A DNA stretch of 64,000 nt from Pseudomonas oleovorans subsp. oleovorans (lineage in GTDB: Bacteria > Pseudomonadota > Gammaproteobacteria > Pseudomonadales > Pseudomonadaceae): positions 102,755 through 166,754 of the forward strand of contig NZ_NIUB01000007.1 in NCBI RefSeq assembly GCF_002197815.1, given 5' to 3'. The position numbers were made by a program, and so were the translations under genes. Shown here in pieces: positions 9,097 through 17,786 of this stretch. The number at the start of each line of letters is the position of its first letter. Positions within the stretch are counted from its first letter, which is position 1. The notes under the pieces were generated by a model. The model was not told the DNA's origin. It did no database searches and was given only the letters and a program-made list of their open reading frames with translations.

Positions 9097-9555
9097 TCAA
9101 CGGGGGTGGATAAGCGCCAACAGCTCCATCAGCCCGGCGGCCGGGATATCGCCTTCCAGCTCAGCCAGGCTGGCGGTGCGCATGGGCAGCGGCTCCTGGC
9201 GATGCCCGTGCACCAGCAGCCCGCCCAGCGCGCCGATCAGCGGTTGATGGCTGACCAGCAGCACCTCGGCACGCTCACGCTCATCGAGATACTTCAGGGC
9301 ATCACGCGGATCACTGTCCGGCGTCAGCCAGGTCACGGTGTTTATCTTGCCGCTGAACCCCAGCTCGCTGCGTACCAGCTCGGCCGTCTGCTGGGCACGC
9401 ACGTAGGGGCTGGCGACGATGGCGGTCAGGGGCCGACCGGCGAGCTGGGCGGCAGCCTGCTGCACTTCCTTGCGACCATGGGCGGTCAGCTCGCGGGCAG
9501 CATCAGTGGCTGCCTGCGGCTCGGCCTCACCATGGCGCAACAGCCATAACCTCAC
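9097..9555 (-). CDS. sixA: phosphohistidine phosphatase SixA
   Basis: The 152-aa histidine-phosphatase-superfamily protein starts MRLWLLRHGEAE, with the RHG catalytic triad of SixA, and ends with a short C-terminal half lacking the mutase insertions. The second catalytic histidine is in LLVSHQPLIGAL. SixA removes phosphate from histidines of Hpt domains or of the nitrogen PTS in enteric bacteria. Its ATG overlaps the TGA of the upstream DUF4389 gene by four bases. Confidence 0.9.
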   Translation of the reverse strand: MRLWLLRHGEAEPQAATDAARELTAHGRKEVQQAAAQLAGRPLTAIVASPYVRAQQTAELVRSELGFSGKINTVTWLTPDSDPRDALKYLDERERAEVLLVSHQPLIGALGGLLVHGHRQEPLPMRTASLAELEGDIPAAGLMELLALIHPR

Positions 9556-9899
9556 AGCTTGGGCTCCTCGTCACGCACCGGATGCGGCGCCGGCGGGATA
9601 CTGTGCGCGGTCTCGCCTTCCGGCGCCCGCGGCGTCGGCCAATCGGCGAACGGCCAGGGTTTTTCATCGGTATTGAAGGTGCCGAAACGACCGATCTGCG
9701 CCAGATACTGGCTGAGGCTGTCGCCAAAACCCAGCAGGCTGGCATTGGGCGCACCGTAGAACAGGCGGTAACCCAGTTGCAGCAGCACCACGGCGCCGAG
9801 CAGCAATTCGGCCAGTTGCCAGACGATGACGAATATCACCATCCACATAATGCGCAGCAGAATCGACTCACGCTCCAACTCCTGCTTTTCATCACTCAT
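9552..9899 (-). CDS. DUF4389 membrane protein
   Basis: The 115-aa protein has one long or two adjacent membrane helices (about 14-47), then the DUF4389 block GFGDSLSQYLAQIGRFGTFNT and a proline-rich polar tail. Function unknown. It sits between gpsA and sixA with a 29-bp gap and a 4-bp overlap, so the three are likely co-transcribed. Confidence 0.85.
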   Translation of the reverse strand: MSDEKQELERESILLRIMWMVIFVIVWQLAELLLGAVVLLQLGYRLFYGAPNASLLGFGDSLSQYLAQIGRFGTFNTDEKPWPFADWPTPRAPEGETAHSIPPAPHPVRDEEPKL

Positions 9900-9928
9900 G
9901 ACTTACGCTCCTTGATTGGCTGCCTGGT

Positions 9929-10951
9929 TCAGAAGCCGGCAGTGGGGATGAAATCGACGTCGGTCTTGGGCTCACCGAGCATCAACAGTTCGATGACCTG
10001 CGCCAGCGTACGCCCCTCGAAGAGAATGGCATGCAGGCCAGCGACCAGCGGCATGTACACGTCCAGTTCTTCGGCACGGGCCTTGAGTACCTTGAGCGTA
10101 TTGACCCCTTCGGCGACTTCGCCAAGGCGCTGCACCGCGTCTTCCAAGCTGAGGCCTTCACCCAGGGCGTAACCCACCTGATAATTGCGACTTTTCGGTG
10201 ACGAACAGGTGACGATCAGATCGCCGACGCCGGCCAGACCAAGGAAGGTCATGGGATTGGCACCAAGCTTGACCGCGAAACGGGTCATTTCCGCCAGGGC
10301 GCGGGTGATCAGCATGCTTTTGGTGTTCTCCCCCATGCCCAGCGCCGCCGCCATGCCGGACATGATGGCGTAGACGTTCTTCAACGCGCCGCCGAGCTCG
10401 ACGCCGAAACGATCGGCGCTGGCGTAGACACGGAAGGTTCTGCCATGCAGAGCCTGCTGCACGCACAGGCACAGTTGTTCATCTTCACTGGCGATCACCG
10501 TGGCAGTCAGGGCGTGATCGGCCACTTCCTTGGCCAGATTCGGCCCGGACAGCACGCCGATACGCGCGTCGGGGGCGATCTCTTCGAGAATCTGGCTCAT
10601 CAGCTTGAAGGTCTTGGCCTCGATGCCCTTGGTGGTGCTGATCAGCATCTTGCCCGCCAACTGCGCCGCCACCGGTTGCAGGGCATCGCGCAGGGCGTTG
10701 GAAGGCAATGCGACCAGCACCAGCTCGGCCTGCTGCAGCACGCCGCTCAGGTCACTGGTCGGCTCGATACCGCAATGCAGCTTGACGCCCTTCAGATAGC
10801 GCGGGTTCTCGCCGCTCTGACGCATCTGCTCGGCCTGCTCGGGATCACGCATCCACTGCAGGACGCGCTGGCCGTTCTCCGCCAGCAGGTTGGCCAGGGC
10901 GGTGCCGAAGCTGCCGCCGCCGAGTACGGCAATGGGTTGGAGCTGTGTCAT
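9929..10951 (-). CDS. gpsA: glycerol-3-phosphate dehydrogenase [NAD(P)+]
   Basis: The 340-aa enzyme reduces dihydroxyacetone phosphate to sn-glycerol-3-phosphate, the backbone of membrane phospholipids. The Rossmann motif is [15 protein letters not shown] at residues about 8-22. The catalytic lysine block is [15 protein letters not shown], and the C-terminal domain carries [14 protein letters not shown]. Length fits bacterial GpsA. I use the ATG at 10951, preceded by GGAAG, rather than the in-frame ATG seven codons upstream. Confidence 0.95.
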   Translation of the reverse strand: MTQLQPIAVLGGGSFGTALANLLAENGQRVLQWMRDPEQAEQMRQSGENPRYLKGVKLHCGIEPTSDLSGVLQQAELVLVALPSNALRDALQPVAAQLAGKMLISTTKGIEAKTFKLMSQILEEIAPDARIGVLSGPNLAKEVADHALTATVIASEDEQLCLCVQQALHGRTFRVYASADRFGVELGGALKNVYAIMSGMAAALGMGENTKSMLITRALAEMTRFAVKLGANPMTFLGLAGVGDLIVTCSSPKSRNYQVGYALGEGLSLEDAVQRLGEVAEGVNTLKVLKARAEELDVYMPLVAGLHAILFEGRTLAQVIELLMLGEPKTDVDFIPTAGF

Positions 10952-11200
10952 AGGTCTTCCGAATGAGGCCATGCGTGATGGCGGTCTGCGGGCATTATAC
11001 GGAGCCGAGAGTACCCGGTCAGGGCAAAAGTTCAGTGCAGACTATCCGCAGAGCCGGGCAAACGAGAATTACCGCAGAGTGCAGGCGCCTGACGCTGGCA
11101 AAGCGCGTCGGGTCGGTTAACATGCGGGATTGACCATAATTGCCAAGGACGATGCGCCTCACGTCAGGCAGCAGCGCCGCTTTTCAGGGATGGTGGAGCC

Positions 11201-12189
11201 ATGAACCAGCGTCGCGGCTAGAACATTCACACCTGCACTCAGTTGATCAGTGTCGGCCCGTCCCTGCTGCTGACCGGCTTTCTCACCCATCCGCCTGCAG
11301 GACCTGCGCCTGGAGCAAGGTCATATCGGCCACTGGAAAGCCTGCTGCGTGCCACCCTTGGCCCCCCCGACGTGCGTTTCGCTGAAGTGCGTGACCGCGA
11401 CGACAACATTCTGGTCTACGTCGAACGGCCCAAGGAACAAGGCCATAGCACGCCGCAAGTCGAGGTGTTCCAGGCACCGACTCGCCTGCAGGGCCAGCCT
11501 GCCCATACGCAAGCGCTGCCACCCTTGGGCAAGTCACTCGGCGACGGCTACCTGGGCCGGGTTGTGGTGGGCATGTCCAACGACACCTTAAATACGCGCC
11601 AGCAGGAGATACTGTTCAAGGCCGGCGTTCTCTCATTGCTTGCCCTGCTCCTGACCTTCCTGCTCGCCCGTACCCTGGCCGAGCGCATGAGCGGCACCCT
11701 GTGCGCGGAAAGCCAACTGGACACAGGCTCGGTGTTTACCCTGGAAATACCGCTGCCCTTTCTGGCCCACAACGAACCGGTACAAAGCAGTGACACTCAA
11801 AACCTGGGTAGCGGCGAGGGTCAGTCGGTGTTGCTGGTCGAGGACAACCCGGTCAACCAGACCGTGATCGAAGCCATGCTGCGCAGCCTGGGCTAGCAGA
11901 TCAGCCAGGTCGGCGACGGCCAACAGGCCGTACAGAACTGCCGCGCACAGGATTACGCCGCCCTCCTCATGGACTGCAGGCTACCGCTGATCGACGGTTA
12001 CGAGGCAACGCGGCAAATTCGCCAGCTCGAGGCAGACAACAACTGCCCATCATCGCCCTCACCGCCAATGCCCTGCAGGGCGACCGCGAAGCCTGCCTGG
12101 CCGCCGGAATGAACGATTACCTGGCAAAACCATTCAAACGTGCCGACCTGCAACGTATCCTGCAGCGCTGGCTGCCATCGCGACCTTAG
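11201..12189 (+). pseudogene. remnant of a hybrid sensor histidine kinase (PA1611-like position)
   Basis: Pieces of one hybrid kinase are strung together with lesions. From an ATG at 11201 the frame meets TAG at 11219, then resumes as QLISVGPSLLLTGFLTH. A frameshift near 11290-11335 separates RLQDLRLEQG from PLESLLRATLGPPDVRFAEVRDRDDNILVYVERP, a periplasmic sensor segment. After the second membrane helix (LFKAGVLSLLALLLTFLLA) and LAERMSG the sequence jumps straight to AESQLDTGSVFTLEIPLPF, the last strand of a kinase ATPase domain, so the HAMP, phospho-histidine and ATP-binding core are deleted. The receiver domain begins [18 protein letters not shown], is cut by TAG at 11894, and shifts frame near 12045 (then [10 protein letters not shown] and MNDYLAKPF). 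In P. aeruginosa the gene at this place beside fabA is the hybrid kinase PA1611, known to act on the RetS/GacS pathway. Orthology is inferred from position and architecture. Confidence 0.85.
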
Positions 12190-12260
12190 TCAACTGGCGC
12201 CCGTGACAAGCCGGCGTTACAAGGGGAAACTGCGGCAGCTGTGACAACATGGAAGCAGCA

Positions 12261-12276
12261 GAGTACAACTGTACTC
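12261..12276. promoter_or_regulatory. 16-bp palindrome upstream of fabA, candidate TetR-type operator
   Basis: GAGTACA and TGTACTC form perfect 7-bp arms around AC, about 130 bp before the fabA start and downstream of the kinase remnant. fabAB in pseudomonads is controlled by TetR-family regulators of unsaturated fatty-acid synthesis (DesT, and FabR in enteric bacteria) that bind palindromes. Assignment to such a regulator is inference from position and symmetry. Confidence 0.4.
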
Positions 12277-12407
12277 ACTGCGCTGTGACTTTCACCACAA
12301 CGCAACAGTCTATGACTAGGCTGCCGGCGCCCGGTCTGATTTTCCAGACGCGCCGGCCAGGACGATTCGCCCAGCCTTAGAAGCGTGGGGACAATTGAGG
12401 AGCTCGC

Positions 12408-12923
12408 ATGACAAGACAAAACGCCTACACCCGGGAAGATCTGCTCGCCTGCAGCCGCGGCGAACTGTTCGGCCCGGGGAACGCGCAACTGCCCGCCCCA
12501 AATATGCTGATGATCGATCGCATCGCTCACATCAGCGAAACCGGCGGCAAGTACGGCAAGGGCGAAATCGTCGCTGAGCTCGATATCAATCCGGACCTGT
12601 GGTTCTTCGGCTGCCACTTCGAGGGTGATCCGGTCATGCCGGGCTGCCTCGGTCTCGACGCCATGTGGCAGCTGGTCGGCTTCTATCTCGGCTGGCAAGG
12701 CAACCCGGGGCGCGGCCGTGCCCTGGGTAGCGGCGAAGTGAAATTCTTCGGTCAGGTACTGCCGACCGCCAAGAAGGTCACCTACAACATTCACATCAAG
12801 CGCACCATCAGCCGCTCGCTGATCCTCGGCATCGCCGACGGCACCGTAGCCGTCGACGGTCGCGAAATTTACAGCGCCGAAGGCCTGCGCGTCGGCCTGT
12901 TCACCTCCACCGACAGTTTCTGA
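12408..12923 (+). CDS. fabA: 3-hydroxydecanoyl-ACP dehydratase/isomerase
   Basis: The 171-aa cytosolic FAS II enzyme dehydrates 3-hydroxydecanoyl-ACP and isomerises the trans-2 to the cis-3 product, the branch point to unsaturated fatty acids. The active-site region is [24 protein letters not shown], with catalytic histidine 70 and an aspartate about 14 residues later. GAGGAGCTCGC before the ATG supplies the ribosome site. Length equals other FabA proteins. It is followed by fabB after 11 bp. Confidence 0.97.
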   Translation: MTRQNAYTREDLLACSRGELFGPGNAQLPAPNMLMIDRIAHISETGGKYGKGEIVAELDINPDLWFFGCHFEGDPVMPGCLGLDAMWQLVGFYLGWQGNPGRGRALGSGEVKFFGQVLPTAKKVTYNIHIKRTISRSLILGIADGTVAVDGREIYSAEGLRVGLFTSTDSF

Positions 12924-12934
12924 AGGACTTGCAC

Positions 12935-14155
12935 ATGCGTCGTGTAGTGATCACCGGTCTGGGCATCGTTTCCTGCCTGGGCAATGACAAAGAAACCGTT
13001 GCCGGCAGCCTTCGCGTGGGCAAATCAGGCATCCGTTTCAACCCCTCCTACGCCGAAATGGGCCTGCGTAGTCATGTCTCCGGTTCGGTCAACCTGAATC
13101 TGGAAGAGCTGATCGACCGCAAACTGTTCCGCTTCATGGGCGACGCTGCGGCTTACGCCTATCTGTCGATGGAACAGGCGATCAAGGACTCCGGCCTCAG
13201 CGAAGAGCAGGTTTCCAATCCGCGCACTGGCCTGATCGCCGGTTCCGGTGGCGCTTCCACCGTCAACCAGATGGAAGCCATCGATACCCTGCGCGAAAAA
13301 GGCGTCAAGCGCATCGGCCCATACCGCGTAACCCGCACCATGGGCAGCACCGTATCAGCGTGCCTGGCGACTCCGTTCAAGATCAAGGGCGTCAACTTCT
13401 CCATCTCCTCGGCCTGCGCCACCAGCGCACACTGCATCGGCCAGGCCATGGAGCAGATCCAGCTGGGCAAGCAGGACGTGGTCTTTGCCGGCGGCGGTGA
13501 AGAAGAACATTGGAGCCAGAGCTGCCTGTTCGACGCCATGGGTGCCCTCTCCACCCAGTACAACGAGACCCCGGAAAAAGCCTCGCGCGCCTACGACGCC
13601 AAGCGTGACGGTTTCGTCATCGCCGGCGGTGGCGGCATGGTCGTGGTCGAGGAGCTGGAGCACGCTCTGGCCCGCGGCGCCAAGATCTACGCGGAAATCG
13701 TCGGTTACGGCGCCACCAGCGATGGCTACGACATGGTTGCTCCGAGCGGCGAAGGCGCGATCCGCTGCATGCAGCAGGCGCTGGCCACCGTCGACACCCC
13801 GATCGACTACCTGAACACCCACGGCACCTCCACCCCGGTCGGCGACGTCGCCGAAATCCGCGGTGTACGTGAAGTGTTCGGTGACAAGGCTCCGGCCATC
13901 AGCTCGACCAAGAGCCTGTCCGGCCACAGCCTCGGTGCAGCCGGCGTGCAGGAAGCGATCTACTGCATGCTGATGATGGAAGGCAACTTCATCGCCGCCT
14001 CGGCCAACATCGACGAACTCGATCCGGAAGTCGCCGACATGCCGATCCAGCTCAGCACCGTCGAGAACGCCAAGCTCGATACCGTGATGAGCAACAGCTT
14101 CGGCTTCGGTGGCACCAATGCCACCCTGGTGCTCAAGCGCTGGGCCGGCAAGTAA
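12935..14155 (+). CDS. fabB: beta-ketoacyl-ACP synthase I
   Basis: The 406-aa condensing enzyme elongates cis-3-decenoyl-ACP made by FabA. The catalytic cysteine lies in [14 protein letters not shown] (near residue 163). The two histidines are in [11 protein letters not shown] and [12 protein letters not shown], giving the Cys-His-His triad. AAGGA seven bases before the ATG at 12935 fixes the start; a TTG two codons upstream has no such spacing. Forms the fabAB operon. Confidence 0.97.
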   Translation: MRRVVITGLGIVSCLGNDKETVAGSLRVGKSGIRFNPSYAEMGLRSHVSGSVNLNLEELIDRKLFRFMGDAAAYAYLSMEQAIKDSGLSEEQVSNPRTGLIAGSGGASTVNQMEAIDTLREKGVKRIGPYRVTRTMGSTVSACLATPFKIKGVNFSISSACATSAHCIGQAMEQIQLGKQDVVFAGGGEEEHWSQSCLFDAMGALSTQYNETPEKASRAYDAKRDGFVIAGGGGMVVVEELEHALARGAKIYAEIVGYGATSDGYDMVAPSGEGAIRCMQQALATVDTPIDYLNTHGTSTPVGDVAEIRGVREVFGDKAPAISSTKSLSGHSLGAAGVQEAIYCMLMMEGNFIAASANIDELDPEVADMPIQLSTVENAKLDTVMSNSFGFGGTNATLVLKRWAGK

Positions 14156-14171
14156 CTGCTGCCGCGGTAAA

Positions 14172-14199
14172 GAAAACGGCGCCTTCGGGCGCCGTTTTC
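14172..14199. terminator. bidirectional terminator after fabB
   Basis: GAAAACGGCGCC pairs perfectly with GGCGCCGTTTTC around a TTCG tetraloop (12-bp stem). The run of Ts in the descending arm for fabB and of As in the ascending arm suit both fabB and the convergent chemoreceptor gene. Confidence 0.85.
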
Positions 14200-14248
14200 G
14201 TTCGTGCTGCTTTCCCCTGCCGCTGGCAGGAGGGAAAATGGCCGTGCC

Positions 14249-15874
14249 TCAGACCTTGAAACGCGCTACCAGGTTGTTCAGGTCGATCGCCAGGCGCGAC
14301 AGCTCCTGGCTAGCCGCACTGGTCTGGTTGGCACCCGCCGAACTCTGCAGCGACAGATCGCGAATATTGACCAAATTGCGATCCACCTCCCTCGCCACCT
14401 GAGCCTGCTCTTCCGACGCACTGGCAATCACCAGGTTGCGCTCGTTGATCGAGGAGATCGCCTGAGTGATCAACTCCAGCGCCGCGCCCGCAGCCTGGGC
14501 CACCTCAAGGGTGGAGCGGGCGCGATTGTTGCTGCTCTGCATCGACCCGACCGCCTGATCGGTGCCGCTTTGAATGGCACCGATCATCTGCTCGATCTCC
14601 TGCGTGGATTGCTGAGTGCGATGCGCCAGCGCACGCACCTCGTCAGCCACTACAGCGAAGCCTCGTCCCGCATCACCGGCCCGCGCCGCCTCGATGGCAG
14701 CGTTGAGCGCCAACAGGTTGGTCTGCTCGGCAATGGAGCGGATCACGTCAAGCACCTTGCTGATCTCACGGACCCGCTCGGCCAACTTCTCAACCTCACC
14801 CGCGGTGCCATTTACGTCATCAGCCAGCTGACTGATTGAGCTCACGGTCTGGCGCACCTGCTCGCGCCCCTGCTGTGCGGTCACGGTAGAGGCGCGCGAC
14901 GCTTCCGAGGTACTCACCGCATTACGCGCGACCTCTTCGACCGCGGCAGTCATCTCGTTGACTGCCGTAGCAGCCTGTTCGATCTCGGCGTTCTGCTGAT
15001 GCAGGGCGCGAGTCGAATCTTCGGTCACCGCATGCAATTCTTCGGATGCCGATGCCAGTTGATTGGACGAGTCGGCGATGCTCTGAATGGTGTTACGCAG
15101 GCTCTGCTGCATGCTTTTCAGGGCGTTTAGCAGCCGTGCCGGCTCGTCACGGCCCTCGACGTGGATGCTCTGGGTCAGATCACCCGACGCCACTACCTCG
15201 GCAAGACGTACCGCCTCCTTCAGCGGCGCGACGATGCTACGGGTCAGCAGCAGTGCCAGGCCCACGGTAGCCAGCGCCGCCAGTGCCATCATCACCACTA
15301 CCCAGGTACGCGCCGAATCGAACACCTGCCCAGCCTTGCGAGCTGCCTCGATAGCGCCCTTGCGGTTCAGCTCGGAAAGATCAGTTAGAGCACGCGCCAT
15401 ATCATCGGCATGTTGATTAAGCGTGCCACGGGTCACGGCAATGGCATCGTCGAAGTTACCTTGGCGAATGAAGGCAACGATCTTGCCCTGCTCCTGCAAG
15501 TAGGCCGCTTCGGCTCGGCGAAAAACCTCGTAAAGGCTACGCTCCTCACTACCGGAGATAAGCTTTTGATACGGGGAGTCAGCCGCACTCAACTCAGTAC
15601 GCAGTTCATCGGCAAGGCGCAGGTTCCTCTGAAGCTCATCAGGCTCACGACTGAGCATCAGCCGCAGCGTCACGGCACGCAGACGCAGGATGTCCTGGCT
15701 GACCTCCCCCAGCGCCATCATACTTGGCAGCCAATGCTGATCGACTGCCTCGGACTGCTTGCGCATCTCGCTCATCTGCAACAGCGAAAAAGCCCCAAGC
15801 AGCAACACCAGCAAAGCCACTAGACCGAACCCCAAGGCAGCCCGTGGTGCGATAGAAAGATTACGCAGCGACAT
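14249..15874 (-). CDS. methyl-accepting chemotaxis protein
   Basis: The 541-aa transmembrane chemoreceptor has TM1 at about residues 10-32, a periplasmic four-helix-bundle-type sensor domain with heme-less 4HB features ([20 protein letters not shown]), and TM2 near residues 190-212. A HAMP domain and a full cytoplasmic signalling domain follow, with the hairpin tip [20 protein letters not shown]. No C-terminal CheR pentapeptide is seen. The ATG at 15874 is preceded by GGGAG; the open frame reaches 15922. The ligand is unknown. Confidence 0.9.
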   Translation of the reverse strand: MSLRNLSIAPRAALGFGLVALLVLLLGAFSLLQMSEMRKQSEAVDQHWLPSMMALGEVSQDILRLRAVTLRLMLSREPDELQRNLRLADELRTELSAADSPYQKLISGSEERSLYEVFRRAEAAYLQEQGKIVAFIRQGNFDDAIAVTRGTLNQHADDMARALTDLSELNRKGAIEAARKAGQVFDSARTWVVVMMALAALATVGLALLLTRSIVAPLKEAVRLAEVVASGDLTQSIHVEGRDEPARLLNALKSMQQSLRNTIQSIADSSNQLASASEELHAVTEDSTRALHQQNAEIEQAATAVNEMTAAVEEVARNAVSTSEASRASTVTAQQGREQVRQTVSSISQLADDVNGTAGEVEKLAERVREISKVLDVIRSIAEQTNLLALNAAIEAARAGDAGRGFAVVADEVRALAHRTQQSTQEIEQMIGAIQSGTDQAVGSMQSSNNRARSTLEVAQAAGAALELITQAISSINERNLVIASASEEQAQVAREVDRNLVNIRDLSLQSSAGANQTSAASQELSRLAIDLNNLVARFKV

Positions 15875-16009
15875 TTTTGCCACTCCCATTGCGCGCAGAA
15901 ATCGAGACATCCTTCGCCGCACTTGGCAAAAGACCTTCAGAGATTGCGCTAATCCCTTCTTTCTTATCGACGCGATTCAGTCGTTCTTGATAAGGAAATA
16001 AAGAAATTT

Positions 16010-16360
16010 CTAACGACGCAGAGCCTTGGCCATCGCCTGGTCGACGTGGTGTCGCCATTCGTCATCGCGCCACTGCTCCTCCCGACGCGCCTGCCAGTCA
16101 TCGATGCGCTGCACGTCTTCGCATTGGCGGAAGCCATCCTCCCAGCCGCGGGCATACAGCGGCTCGGCCATGTAACGTGGCACGTCCTTGTCGAACTGAC
16201 CGAGCGGGCCAACAGCCGAACGCCCACTGCTGCAACCGTCCTCGAAGCCGTCGACGAAGGTCGGCGGATAGTTCTCTGCCAGCATCTGCTCGCGCAGGCT
16301 CTGACACCCCAGCAAGACCAGCAACGACAGGCCACAGATCAGCAAACGCGCGACCTTCAT
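16010..16360 (-). CDS. small lipoprotein of unknown function
   Basis: The 116-aa product begins MKVARLLICGLSLLVLLGC, a signal sequence with lipobox L-L-G-C, so residue 19 or so becomes the lipidated cysteine. The mature part has three further cysteines and several GFEDG/GWEDGF repeats, a pattern of small envelope proteins. It follows the phosphatase gene with a 4-bp gap, so the two are probably one transcript. No named family recognised. Confidence 0.8.
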   Translation of the reverse strand: MKVARLLICGLSLLVLLGCQSLREQMLAENYPPTFVDGFEDGCSSGRSAVGPLGQFDKDVPRYMAEPLYARGWEDGFRQCEDVQRIDDWQARREEQWRDDEWRHHVDQAMAKALRR

Positions 16361-16364
16361 GACT

Positions 16365-17045
16365 TCATACCCCCTCGATTACGCCGAGCAGCCGATCCTT
16401 TAACGCGCACAGTGCCCATGCGCTGGTGCTGCATGCACCGCTGGCCAACGCCGAGCGCAACGCCGGAATATCGACACCTCGCAGGTAACGCTCGGCGTCG
16501 TCCATGCGCTCCTGGCCACCAAAACCGCCACCGCGCATTTCCGCCAGCGCCTGCTCCTTGCTCCAGTTCTGGTAGATCACCCGGTACATGGCGGCGATAA
16601 GACCCGTACGATTCTGCCCGTGCTTGCAGTGAATCAGAACGCGGCCACGGCTTTGCGCGTGGTGAATGCTGCGCAGCGCTTCGATGACATCGGCGTCATC
16701 GATACGGTCGGTACGCAGCGGCAGATGCACCTGAACAACCTGGGGATCCTTCAACCACTGCTCATCGCCGCGCTGGTAGAAGTTGATCACCGTGGCGATA
16801 CCCAGCGCCTGCAACTGTGGCAGGTCCCTGGCACTGGGCAAGGCGCTGCGATAGAGATCAGGCGCCATGCGATAGAGGTTGATGCGGCTGTCCAGCGACT
16901 GAGCCCAACTGGCCGGACGTTCGCCCTGCCCGGGTACTGGCGCAGTGGTGGCGGCCCAGACCATGCTCAACGGCAGCGCCAGTAGCGCTGCGAAAAACAC
17001 CATTGCGGCCAGCGTCAGGCGCAGGCCCTGTAGAAATCTGTTCAT
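16365..17045 (-). CDS. exported dual-specificity/tyrosine phosphatase
   Basis: The 226-aa protein has an N-terminal membrane anchor or signal peptide (about residues 8-28, ending ALPLSMVWA). The catalytic loop HCKHGQNRTG is the C(x)5R signature of protein-tyrosine and dual-specificity phosphatases, with the general-acid aspartate probably in LRTDRIDDAD. Such periplasmic enzymes can act on lipid or sugar phosphates as well as proteins. Its ATG overlaps the restored stop codon of the PAP2 gene (ATGA at 17042-17045), so translation was coupled. In the present sequence the PAP2 frame stops early at 17073, which may lower expression. Confidence 0.87.
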   Translation of the reverse strand: MNRFLQGLRLTLAAMVFFAALLALPLSMVWAATTAPVPGQGERPASWAQSLDSRINLYRMAPDLYRSALPSARDLPQLQALGIATVINFYQRGDEQWLKDPQVVQVHLPLRTDRIDDADVIEALRSIHHAQSRGRVLIHCKHGQNRTGLIAAMYRVIYQNWSKEQALAEMRGGGFGGQERMDDAERYLRGVDIPALRSALASGACSTSAWALCALKDRLLGVIEGV

Positions 17046-17777
17046 CGGCAGGTTTCTCCCCATTTCAGCGAGTTATCTGATAGCTGGTGGGCCGGCGCTC
17101 GATAGAGCAGCCCGCGGTAGGTCAGCACGCAGATGCTCCAGTCGATCAGCAGCGTCCACAGGTTGTGCGAGAGAAAGTGCGCGCCTTGCAGCATGCGACC
17201 CAGGGAAAACAGAGAACCCAGCCCCAGCGCTACCACCAGCGCGATGCGTGCTGCCCGCGGCCTGCGGTCGCGCAGGACGAAGAACAGCGCCAGCAGCGAG
17301 AATCCTGCCGAAGCATGCCCGCCCGGCCTGCATCGGCCGGGGTTGGCCGGGGCTGGCGGTGGGTGCACGTTCGCTCAGCAGCGGGGTGAACTGCTCCTGG
17401 CCACCAAACTCGCTCAGGCTCCAGGGGCAATGCATACCGGTCAGCGTCTTCAGCGGCGTGACCACCGAAGTCGACAGACCCAGCGCCAGCACCAGATAAC
17501 CGAGCTGTCGACGCCAGGCACGCAGCCGTGTCGGCATGAGGCTGAGCAGAAAGCCGGCGATGGCCAGCACACCGAGCATGATCAGCGCCTGCTTGGCACG
17601 GTCATGCAGGATGTCTTCGAGCCAGAAACTGCTACGACCGATGAAGCCCTGGCCAGGTTCGTAGAACAGACGGGCCAGGGCGAAGTCCACAGGTGTGGGA
17701 TCGACTACCAGCAACAGCGCCATCAGCAGCAGCGCAATACCCAGCGCCAGGCGAAAATCGAAATAACGAGACGGCAT
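17042..17777 (-). pseudogene. PAP2-family membrane phosphatase, frameshifted by a 10-bp duplication
   Basis: The first part (MPSRYFDFRLALGIALL..., several membrane helices, LSEFGGQEQFTPLLSERAP) and the second part (CRPGGHASAGFSLLALFFV, then GAHFLSHNLWTLLIDW) are in different frames. Together they give the three PAP2 blocks, including the PGGHASAG and SRVxxGxHFxSH-like motifs of lipid-phosphate phosphatases. An imperfect tandem copy of ten bases at 17335-17354 lies exactly at the break. Removing one copy restores about 241 continuous residues (TASPGRCRPGGHASAG). Start at 17777 chosen because AAGGA sits six bases before it. Downstream of the sulfatase with a 9-bp gap. Confidence 0.85.
17335..17354. 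repeat. 10-bp tandem duplication disrupting the PAP2 gene
   Basis: Two adjacent ten-base units share GGCCGGGG and differ only at the ninth base (TT versus CT). Deleting one joins the two halves of the PAP2 reading frame with all conserved residues in register. Confidence 0.8.
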
Positions 17778-17786
17778 CTTCATTCC

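Noticed and set aside
12929..12934. TTG start for fabB two codons upstream
   Set aside because: The ATG at 12935 has correct ribosome-site spacing and matches the known FabB N-terminus [10 protein letters not shown].
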